From: an uncultured Clostridia bacterium
GTDB lineage: Bacteria; Bacillota; Clostridia; JAAYHZ01
Assembly (NCBI GenBank): GCA_937894465.1
Contig: CALCRE010000087.1
Span: 1 to 20,713 of the forward strand
Direction of reading: 5' to 3'
Length of the DNA: 20,713 nucleotides
A program made the translations under genes and the position numbers. Numbering within the stretch: position 1 is the stretch's first letter; each line of letters begins with the position of its first letter. This document shows positions 14,749 through 20,713 of the stretch, piece after piece. The notes beneath the pieces are model-generated. The model saw only the letters and a list, made by a program, of their open reading frames with translations. It did no database searches and had not been told where the DNA came from.

Positions 14749-15486
14749 ATGTTAGCAACCGCAAGTGAGATGAAGAATGGTTTCGGCAAATATTTGAAAC
14801 ATGTCGTGGAAGAATCCGGTGAGGTGGTTATTACTAAGAACAATGTCAGAGTAGCCCGTCTTGTACCTTATGTATCTGATTTAGAGAAATACTTCTCTGT
14901 GCATGAACATGCAGCAGTTTATGACTACAACAAAAAAACTGTATCCTATGAAGAGTTTATGGAGATTTACGAAAAGAGCGACGTAAGGATGGAGTACATC
15001 AATGGTGAAATTTATGTTCTAGGATCACCAAGTTATTCCCACCAAGCAATACTTGGAAATTTGCATATCACTTTTAGAGAATTCTTTACGGAGAAAAAAT
15101 GCAAGGTATTAATGGCACCTTTTGATGTTCACTTCAATAAACAGGACATAGATGTTCCTGATGTTATGCAACCTGACTTATTAGTGTTATGTGATTTAGA
15201 AAACAACATCAATGAAAAAGACAGATACAGGGGAATTCCCACATTGACACTAGAGATATTGTCATCAAGTACGCGAAGTGTAGATATGGTTTTGAAGCTG
15301 AATACATTTATGGCTTCAGGGGTGTCGGAATACTGGATTGTAGATCCGAAAAACCAAAGAATAACGATATACACATTCGTTGAATTTCAGGTTGATCAGG
15401 TGGAACATTACAAACCGGGTGAGATTGTTAAATCTGTGACATTTGACGGTCTTGCGGCTGAGGTTTCAACAATATTTGATATTTGA
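14749..15486 (+). CDS. Phd/YefM antitoxin-like domain fused to Uma2-family nuclease domain
   Basis: This 245-residue protein joins two recognisable parts. Residues 1-43 (LATASEMKNGFGKYLKHV, then GEVVITKNNVRVARLVPY) match the Phd/YefM DNA-binding fold of type II antitoxins. From about residue 65 to the end it matches the Uma2/DUF820 restriction-endonuclease-like fold: YINGEIYVLGSPSYSHQ, QPDLLVL with the catalytic Asp, LEILSSSTRSVDMVLKL with Glu and Lys, and GVSEYWIVDP. The PD-(D/E)XK residues appear intact. No separate toxin gene follows; the next gene is on the opposite strand. So the fusion may act as a single-protein module, or the nuclease-like domain may only bind. ATG at 14749 has AGAGG 8 nt upstream; the GTG at 14740 would overlap that site. 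Confidence 0.85.
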   Translation: MLATASEMKNGFGKYLKHVVEESGEVVITKNNVRVARLVPYVSDLEKYFSVHEHAAVYDYNKKTVSYEEFMEIYEKSDVRMEYINGEIYVLGSPSYSHQAILGNLHITFREFFTEKKCKVLMAPFDVHFNKQDIDVPDVMQPDLLVLCDLENNINEKDRYRGIPTLTLEILSSSTRSVDMVLKLNTFMASGVSEYWIVDPKNQRITIYTFVEFQVDQVEHYKPGEIVKSVTFDGLAAEVSTIFDI

Positions 15487-15523
15487 AAAATTATAAAACT
15501 CTTATGCAGGATGTGAGATAAAG

Positions 15524-15561
15524 TAGCCGGATGATCTTCATCCGGCTATCCTTTAGTTTTT
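15524..15561. terminator. Bidirectional terminator between convergent genes
   Basis: TAGCCGGATGA (15524-15534) and TCATCCGGCTA (15538-15548) form a perfect 11-bp stem with a 3-nt loop. On the plus strand it is followed by TCCTTTAGTTTTT. It sits between the convergent Phd-Uma2 and sigma-factor genes and can serve both, although the minus-strand side lacks a clear T-run (CTTTATCT). Confidence 0.75.
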
Positions 15562-17112
15562 GATCACACACATGGCGGGTTTATCTGTATCATTGACCGG
15601 CTTCAACCAACCGCTGTTGAATAACTCCTCCACGATATGATCAAGGCTGTTGAATTGATAGACAAAGGCTCCGACATGTTCTGCCGCATCGCAAATATGT
15701 TCAGGAGCGTGATCGGCACATATTTTTCCCGCTATTTCACAGGTTTCACGATTGAGGTCTGAGAATAGTTCGATACAATCTTTCAACAAGTCTGATATTT
15801 TACGATACTCCTCCTTTGTATATACCGTAAAATTCGGTTGTCCATTGATGGAATATCCATCCTTCTCCATCCATGCTTTACATTCATCGGATAAAGCTTC
15901 GAAGCATCCCACAGCAGCACAAATAATCGGATCAACCATTTGAAAACGTTGGCCGTTTCGTATCTGATCGAAATTAAATGCTATTACACTTCCTCTACCG
16001 TCTTTTGATGGAGCATTATTATAGATCCCGGATATTCCTCGTTTTATCATTTTAGTTCCATCACAGCTTCTACCCCAAACGAAACCCCTTCCTCCGCCAC
16101 CGTTAACAAGGCGGTAGGGTCCGGTCTCGGGAAGAGGGCCGTATCTTTTCTCAACATATGAGCTTATTTCATTCAACGAAAAATGGCTGCATAGCATGAC
16201 AACCTGCCATTTGAGCAAATTTTCATTGGTAAATTTAAGCCCAAAAGAATTTTTGAACTGATTAACAGAAGATTCTGTCAGGTTTTTCGCAGCAATACGG
16301 GCCAACTCAGTAGTCTTTTTTTCTATTTCCTCGGTACATTCCGCTGTAAATATAGGAATGTTGGTGAGGTATTTGCCGCTTTTCTCGATCATGTACATTC
16401 TTTTTTTCAACAGATTGATTTCGTCTTCTAAATAGGGAAGTGCAACTCCTAGTTCCATGCTCAGCTCTTGTGCCGTCACCTGTGTGTAATACGCGGTCAA
16501 TAGAATATTCCCCCTGATTTTTCTTTGTTGAAAAGCCTTGTACTCTGCATCGTCTCCGGCTTTTGTTCCCCAAAAGTCGATTTCAAAAGTCCTTGGGTTG
16601 TAGCTTTTTTCTCCTAGTATTCTGTCCATATCCATTCCTCCTCTGATCATTTTCCTTGCACGGAACAAGTAATACTTCACCATTTCGGTACTGATATTCA
16701 ACCGCTCAGCAATTTGACGGCATGAAAGAGACTCCATGTAATACAATATGGTAGATTGACGATACTGTTCGGATAAAAGAGAGAGCTCCCGACGAAGAAG
16801 TTGCACATCCTCAAGGAGAACCAATTCATCTTGTGCAGGCAATTCTTGGGAAGGTATACTCTCCTTTAATTCCGTAACGGTGGTTTTTTTCATGTCTCGG
16901 ATGAAGTTGCTGTACGTATTTTCTGCGATTCGCCACATGAATGCATAGAACCTTGTATCATCTTTTAACCGATGTCCGGACTTTAGAATTTGTACTATGA
17001 TTTCACCGGCTAGGTCTTCCGCGTTATGCCGATCTGAAAGCCTGGACAGTGAAAATCCAAGAATCGTTTTCATGTTTTCTATAATGAGTTTATGTACCGT
17101 TTTTTGTTCCAT
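15553..17112 (-). CDS. Sigma-70/ECF-like sigma factor with long C-terminal extension
   Basis: The 519-residue protein begins as an ECF-type sigma factor. Region 2 covers about residues 10-75 (HNAEDLAGEIIVQIL, FYAFMWRIAENTYSNFIRD) and region 4 about 103-158 (LSEQYRQSTILYYMESLSC, RQIAERLNISTEMVKYYLFR). A normal ECF factor ends near there. Here another ~360 residues follow: a segment resembling a winged helix (about 198-250, LLTAYYTQVTAQELSMELGV), then an uncharacterised domain with a glycine cluster (VNGGGGRGFVWGR, near residue 340). No signal peptide, membrane segment or adjacent anti-sigma gene is visible. I infer that the extension senses a signal or folds back on the sigma core. GGAGAG lies upstream of the ATG. 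Confidence 0.8.
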   Translation of the reverse strand: MEQKTVHKLIIENMKTILGFSLSRLSDRHNAEDLAGEIIVQILKSGHRLKDDTRFYAFMWRIAENTYSNFIRDMKKTTVTELKESIPSQELPAQDELVLLEDVQLLRRELSLLSEQYRQSTILYYMESLSCRQIAERLNISTEMVKYYLFRARKMIRGGMDMDRILGEKSYNPRTFEIDFWGTKAGDDAEYKAFQQRKIRGNILLTAYYTQVTAQELSMELGVALPYLEDEINLLKKRMYMIEKSGKYLTNIPIFTAECTEEIEKKTTELARIAAKNLTESSVNQFKNSFGLKFTNENLLKWQVVMLCSHFSLNEISSYVEKRYGPLPETGPYRLVNGGGGRGFVWGRSCDGTKMIKRGISGIYNNAPSKDGRGSVIAFNFDQIRNGQRFQMVDPIICAAVGCFEALSDECKAWMEKDGYSINGQPNFTVYTKEEYRKISDLLKDCIELFSDLNRETCEIAGKICADHAPEHICDAAEHVGAFVYQFNSLDHIVEELFNSGWLKPVNDTDKPAMCVIKN

Positions 17113-17184
17113 GTTTCTCTCCGTGCAATTTATATTTATGGTTTCAATAATATAGTAGGGAAAAAGCGAAATCGGTTAAGTGCT

Positions 17185-17193
17185 ATTATATCA
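17185..17193 (-). promoter_or_regulatory. Extended -10 promoter for the sigma-factor gene
   Basis: On the minus strand the sequence reads TGATATAAT (17193 down to 17185), the same extended -10 as at three plus-strand genes, 72 nt before the sigma-factor ATG. No good -35 box is visible at the normal spacing. It lies back to back with the divergent promoter at 17229-17257. Confidence 0.5.
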
Positions 17194-17228
17194 CTTTTAA
17201 AAAAGAAACTTGGATTATGCCGGATACC

Positions 17229-17257
17229 TTGCAATATCTTCATATAGCCGGGATAAT
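17229..17257 (+). promoter_or_regulatory. Promoter of the AAA ATPase gene
   Basis: TTGCAA (17229-17234), a 17-bp spacer, then GATAAT (17252-17257), each close to consensus. It lies 58 nt before the ATG at 17315 in the 202-nt divergent region, which otherwise holds only the minus-strand promoter. Confidence 0.55.
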
Positions 17258-17314
17258 AATGAAAGACGATCATTGCATCGATCAATATATACGGCTTTGT
17301 GAAAGGAACTCTCA

Positions 17315-18169
17315 ATGGTATTTTTAAATGTCTTTACATTTCCTGATGGGGGCATGGAATTTGACTTTTTCAGGGGAGCATTAAGAACGTGCTACAACAC
17401 ATATTATCCGTTTCAAGTTTTATCCAAGCACGGGTTTGAAAGAATTGATTTTGAACCGATCACCATTTTGTATGGGGGAAACGGTTCCGGAAAAACCACA
17501 GCATTAAATGTTATTGCCGAAAAGACCGGAGTCCAAAGAGAATCTGTTTTCAATAAATCAAATTTCTTCCCTGATTATGTACAGCTGTGCGAAATGCAAT
17601 TGGGGGATGACATTCCGAAGCATAGCAGAATCATTACCAGCGATGATGTCTTTGACTATATGTTGAATATCCGTAATTTAAATGAAGGTATCGACTTGAA
17701 ACGAGAGGATCTTTTTGATGAATATTTAGAAGCGAAATATTCGAAATTTCAAATGAAAACCTTAGAAGACTATGAACAGTTAAAAGCATCACAACAAGCA
17801 AAAAGCAAAACACAATCACGGTATGTGAAAAGTCAATTGATGAAAAATGTGCGGGAATTCTCAAATGGAGAAAGTGCTTTCTTGTATTTTTCCGAACAGA
17901 TCAATGAAAGAGGACTATACTTGTTAGATGAACCGGAAAACAGTCTTTCACCGAAAAAGCAAATGGAGTTAGCGGAATACATTGTAGAATCAATGAAGAT
18001 TTTTAACTGCCAATTTATCATATCAACGCATTCTCCCTTCTTTCTGGGGATTACCGGAGCGAAGATTTATGACATGGATGAAAATCCGGTTTATGTAAAG
18101 CGATGGACTGAACTGGAAAACGTACGGATCTATTTTAATTTCTTTAAAAAATTTGAAAAAGAATTTTAA
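17315..18169 (+). CDS. ABC/RecF-like AAA family ATPase (AAA_15/AAA_21 type)
   Basis: The 284-residue protein has the full set of ABC-type ATPase motifs: Walker A YGGNGSGKTT (53-62), signature FSNGES (182-187), Walker B LYLLDEPENSLSP (201-213) and the switch histidine His239 in ISTHSPF. The middle part (about 75-180) is a charged, helical insertion. It lacks transmembrane segments and lacks the TOPRIM domain of OLD nucleases, so it is a soluble predicted ATPase of the kind often found singly in Firmicutes. Its role is unknown. AAAGGA is 7 nt before the ATG. It is divergent from the sigma factor gene, and a functional link between them is possible but unproven. Confidence 0.83.
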   Translation: MVFLNVFTFPDGGMEFDFFRGALRTCYNTYYPFQVLSKHGFERIDFEPITILYGGNGSGKTTALNVIAEKTGVQRESVFNKSNFFPDYVQLCEMQLGDDIPKHSRIITSDDVFDYMLNIRNLNEGIDLKREDLFDEYLEAKYSKFQMKTLEDYEQLKASQQAKSKTQSRYVKSQLMKNVREFSNGESAFLYFSEQINERGLYLLDEPENSLSPKKQMELAEYIVESMKIFNCQFIISTHSPFFLGITGAKIYDMDENPVYVKRWTELENVRIYFNFFKKFEKEF

Positions 18170-18198
18170 TTCAATCAACAACTCTAAATTAAATACCG

Positions 18199-18218
18199 AA
18201 ATTTATAAATTTTTTTTT
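18199..18218 (+). terminator. Weak A/T hairpin with T9 tract after the ATPase gene
   Basis: The 14-nt palindrome AAATTTATAAATTT begins at 18199 and runs into a tract of nine T (18210-18218), 30 nt after the ATPase stop. The stem is only A-T pairs, so termination would be inefficient. Confidence 0.35.
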
Positions 18219-18287
18219 ATTCTCCCCCTAAAATTACCAACATGATTACGTATTATATGGTAGTTAAGACAGAAGGGAGAATGCGGT

Positions 18288-20231
18288 ATGAGAAAGTTAA
18301 TAAGTATAGTTGTTGCGATCGCTTTTATATTTTCATCGGCGACAATGGTGTTAGCCGACTCAAAAAACAGAGGTGACAACAGATATCTAACAATATCGAG
18401 GGCTCATAAAGAATGGGCAAAGGTTAATAAAAAAGATAAGGAAAAGGATGATAAGAAGGAGTATAAAAACAAGTGGACCTTCAAGATTAACGGATCATCT
18501 GTAATTAAGTATGGAAGATACCAGTTGCCAATCAGTCCGGTTGCAAAAGGTATGAGTGCCGATGTGGATTACGATAAGGATAAAGGAGTGATCACCATTG
18601 AAAAAGGTAGCACCAAAATTGTTCTTGATTTAAAAAATGAATACGCTACCATTAATGGAGTGAAGGATGAAAACGCAAGTGTTTTCAAAGAGATGAATAA
18701 GAATAAGACTATAGTATTGATACAGTACATCGCATCGATTCTAGGATTTAAAGTTGATAGAGACGACGATGACGATGATGAGTATGTAATCATACCGAAT
18801 TTAGATAATCCTAAAAACATTAAAATAAACACATTCGGAAGCAAATTAATGGAAAACACCATCAATAGCACCACAATCAATATGACAGTAACCGCCGACA
18901 TTACAGCCGGTCAGGCTACGGGGGGAAAAGCCGAGCTGTATGTCGGCTCTAAATTGGTAGCTTTTGATACATTGATTAACCCTGATGATACTTTTGTAAA
19001 CTTTAATATCGGAACGACAGATAATGCAGGGTTAAGAACGGTGATACCTTTTGGGGGAAAGGTATCCATCAAACTGTATAACAAAGACGGCCAATATGTA
19101 ACGAGCGGAAAGGATAATCCCAAGCTTGTGGTGGATTATGAACTGCCTGTTTTTGCAGGGGTAACATCTGCAGTGTACAATGCGGAAAAAGGTCATCTGA
19201 TTGTTTCTGCAGCAGTTGCAACTCATAAGGGCGATGATGTGGATGTGACCAAGATTACCTTGTATGATGTAAGTCTTCAACGATTCCATACGTTGACCGA
19301 TGATGATCGTACCGGATCGAAAGGAAACGTAAATGGTGACAATCAATTGGTGGTAAAGGTCGGATCCTTTGACAAAGCGGCATTAAAAGATTTTCAAGGT
19401 AATGATGTCACACTAATTTTCACGGCGGGAACATTGTTATCCGATGTGGCCGGAAACACATTTGAGCTGATAACACCGATTCAAGGTGTACCGGTTACGG
19501 TATCCAACTCCATCGTAACCGGCCTCGCTTCGCCGACAAATGTAAAGATTACAACATTAGGCGTTACGACTTTGGATAATACCATAAACAGCAGCACTGT
19601 CAATTTAACTGCAATAGCTAATATTATTGCAGGGCAAGCCACCGGGGGGAAGGCTGAGTTGTATGTGGATAATAGGTTGGTCGCAACAGATAATAGCATT
19701 TTGCCATATGACACCTTTGTTAATTTCGATTTAAACTCAACTTCTAATGCAGCATTAAAGGCAATAGTGCCTGAAGGCGGCAAGGTGACTGTCAAGTTGT
19801 ATGACATAAGTGGAAGATCAGTTGTCAGTAAAGAAAATGTTCAGTTGACAGTAGATTATGTAGATCCTACCGTCACCGGTATCTCATCGGCAGTGTATGT
19901 TGCAAAAGAGCGAAAACTATATATTGTTGTTAACGGAGCGTCTGATGTCGGAGACAGTGTAGATGTAACCAAGATCATATTATTCGATGCAGGTCTTGCC
20001 AAGTCCGTTATTCTAACGAGTGACAATAAAACAGGTTCCACCGGTTCAGTTGTATCATCCAATTCACTGGTGGTGAATGTAGGATCAAGTGATCACAGCA
20101 AACTGAATGATTTTGGCGGATCTGACGTATACTTAAGTGTACCGACAGGATCATTAATATATGACAAGGCAGGCAATGTTTCTACAGCCTTTACAACAGT
20201 ACAGAACGTACCGTTAATTATACTAAGATAA
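18288..20231 (+). CDS. Secreted stalk-domain protein with two tandem Ig-like repeat units
   Basis: The 647-residue protein starts with a signal peptide (about residues 1-23, cut near VLA-DS) and a lysine-rich linker (47-62). Residues about 63-157 resemble the copper-amine-oxidase N-terminal (stalk) domain common in clostridial surface proteins. A run of six Asp (about 159-164) follows. The rest is two copies of a ~240-residue unit (about 175-402 and 416-645). Each copy has a first half with AGQATGGKAELYV, TFVNF and GGKV and a second half with SAVY, VDVTKI, LTDD/LTSDN, TGS and AGN, looking like beta-sandwich domains. There is no sortase motif or SLH domain. It is probably a cell-surface or matrix protein with unknown binding partner. 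AAGGGAGA lies upstream of the ATG. Confidence 0.8.
   Translation: MRKLISIVVAIAFIFSSATMVLADSKNRGDNRYLTISRAHKEWAKVNKKDKEKDDKKEYKNKWTFKINGSSVIKYGRYQLPISPVAKGMSADVDYDKDKGVITIEKGSTKIVLDLKNEYATINGVKDENASVFKEMNKNKTIVLIQYIASILGFKVDRDDDDDDEYVIIPNLDNPKNIKINTFGSKLMENTINSTTINMTVTADITAGQATGGKAELYVGSKLVAFDTLINPDDTFVNFNIGTTDNAGLRTVIPFGGKVSIKLYNKDGQYVTSGKDNPKLVVDYELPVFAGVTSAVYNAEKGHLIVSAAVATHKGDDVDVTKITLYDVSLQRFHTLTDDDRTGSKGNVNGDNQLVVKVGSFDKAALKDFQGNDVTLIFTAGTLLSDVAGNTFELITPIQGVPVTVSNSIVTGLASPTNVKITTLGVTTLDNTINSSTVNLTAIANIIAGQATGGKAELYVDNRLVATDNSILPYDTFVNFDLNSTSNAALKAIVPEGGKVTVKLYDISGRSVVSKENVQLTVDYVDPTVTGISSAVYVAKERKLYIVVNGASDVGDSVDVTKIILFDAGLAKSVILTSDNKTGSTGSVVSSNSLVVNVGSSDHSKLNDFGGSDVYLSVPTGSLIYDKAGNVSTAFTTVQNVPLIILR
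18810..20222 (+). repeat. Internal tandem duplication of ~723 bp within the stalk-protein gene
   Basis: The two units start near 18810 and 19533. Aligned residues Asn177 and Asn418 differ by 241 codons. Identity is visible at DNA level, for example GG(T/G)CA(G/A)GC(T/C)AC(G/C)GGGGG near 18910 and 19633, but third codon positions have diverged widely, so the duplication is not recent. Confidence 0.75.
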
Positions 20232-20275
20232 ATACTTTTCATGATAGCAAGGCAATATAAGATATAAGGGCAAGG

Positions 20276-20305
20276 ATAGGCACATAGCAAAAGCTATGTG
20301 CCTAT
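20276..20305 (+). terminator. 13-bp hairpin terminator after the stalk-protein gene
   Basis: ATAGGCACATAGC (20276-20288) and GCTATGTGCCTAT (20293-20305) form a perfect 13-bp stem with an AAAA loop. Only a short TT follows, so it is a strong hairpin with a weak U-tract. Confidence 0.6.
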
Positions 20306-20346
20306 TTACGTTATAAAAACAAACATAAAACGACAATAATCTACAT

Positions 20347-20376
20347 TTAACATTAATGGTAATAATATGATATAAT
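20347..20376 (+). promoter_or_regulatory. Promoter of the SLH-domain protein gene
   Basis: TTAACA (20347-20352), an 18-bp spacer, then TATAAT (20371-20376) preceded by TGA. It is 37 nt before the ATG and repeats the TTAACA/TGATATAAT pattern of the HerA-like gene. Confidence 0.65.
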
Positions 20377-20412
20377 GATCCTATACGAAAGAAGAAAGAG
20401 GATGATATACGA

Positions 20413-20713
20413 ATGAAAAAAATGTTATGTTTATTACTTGCAGTCGTGTTGTCAATGTCGCATATACCCCAAATAGCAAAAGCTGAAAATTTAATGACGG
20501 ATGTCGTGGGAAATGAATGGTATGCCGACGATATTCGATTATTGATTAAAATGGGAATCATCAACGGTTTTCCCGATGGATCTTACCGTCCGAATGAGCC
20601 TTTTAGAGCGGATGAATTTTTAAAAGCACTGGTTTTGGCTTTACATTATGAACCTGCTGAAACTAACAGCGATTATTGGGCACAAGGATACATCGACACT
20701 GCAAAATCCCTGT
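20413..20713 (+). CDS. SLH-domain surface protein (partial, N-terminus)
   Basis: Only the first ~100 residues lie in the window. A signal peptide (about 1-24, MKKMLCLLLAVVLSM..., cut after IAKA) is followed by an S-layer homology domain (about 29-77): DVVGNEWYADDI, then GIINGFPDGSYRPNEPF and RADEFLKAL. A second SLH repeat seems to begin at YWAQGYID. SLH domains anchor proteins to pyruvylated secondary cell-wall polymers, so this is a cell-surface protein; its main domain lies beyond the window. GAGG lies about 11 nt before the ATG. Confidence 0.88.
   Translation, partial: MKKMLCLLLAVVLSMSHIPQIAKAENLMTDVVGNEWYADDIRLLIKMGIINGFPDGSYRPNEPFRADEFLKALVLALHYEPAETNSDYWAQGYIDTAKSL

Noticed and set aside
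11915..15486. A defence island (HerA ATPase, methyltransferase, nuclease-like fusion)
   Set aside because: The HerA-like protein is of the DUF853 type with no adjacent nuclease, the methyltransferase resembles small-molecule enzymes, and the GNAT is ordinary. Only the Phd-Uma2 fusion is of possible defence or toxin-antitoxin interest.
17315..18169. OLD-family or retron-type defence ATPase
   Set aside because: No TOPRIM domain, reverse transcriptase or partner effector is present; a lone soluble AAA ATPase of this kind is common in Firmicutes.

Overview
The window looks like chromosomal DNA of a low-GC, Gram-positive-type member of the Bacillota, most likely a Clostridia-like lineage. The reasons are A/T-rich sequence, strong AGGAGG-type ribosome binding sites, frequent TTG and GTG starts, intrinsic terminators, a secreted protein with a copper-amine-oxidase-N-like stalk domain, an SLH-domain surface protein and a TcdE/Cph1-type holin. 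Species cannot be named from the sequence alone. No rRNA, tRNA, IS element or CRISPR array was seen.

Layout. (1) 1-1322: the tail of an upstream gene, then a holin and an N-acetylmuramoyl-L-alanine amidase that overlap by 4 nt, a lysis cassette that may be the right edge of a prophage lying outside the window. (2) 1346-3489: an extended -10 promoter overlapping a perfect inverted repeat, then a creatininase-family hydrolase and a two-domain acyltransferase (NAT_N/GNAT_C type). (3) 3533-10279: a six-gene polyamine operon (speD, speA, speE, speB, carboxy(nor)spermidine dehydrogenase, nspC-type decarboxylase) with one strong promoter, a leader RNA of about 380 nt, and a closing terminator. (4) 10321-15486: a MATE exporter, a HerA-like ATPase, a SAM methyltransferase, a GNAT acetyltransferase and a Phd/YefM-Uma2 fusion protein. 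(5) 15553-18169: a minus-strand sigma-70/ECF-like factor with a very long C-terminal extension, divergent from an ABC-type AAA ATPase. (6) 18288-20713: a secreted stalk protein built from two tandem copies of a ~240-residue unit, then the start of an SLH-domain protein.

How the genes work together. The polyamine operon can make putrescine from arginine (SpeA, then SpeB). It can then make spermidine by two independent routes: SpeD plus SpeE using decarboxylated S-adenosylmethionine, and the carboxyspermidine route using aspartate semialdehyde. Its leader has the layout of a transcription attenuator: an intrinsic terminator ends 20 nt before the speD start codon, and a 13-bp competing helix (3759-3771 with 3885-3897) would break the terminator's 5' arm. 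I recognise no named riboswitch class in it, so it is the best candidate here for an undescribed regulatory element.

Other points of interest are the antitoxin-nuclease fusion with a TGTACA palindrome on its own -10 box, the sigma factor with a fused uncharacterised domain, and the repeated extended -10 sequence TGATATAAT in front of four genes. All functional calls rest on motif recognition by eye. No database search, RNA folding program or alignment was run.
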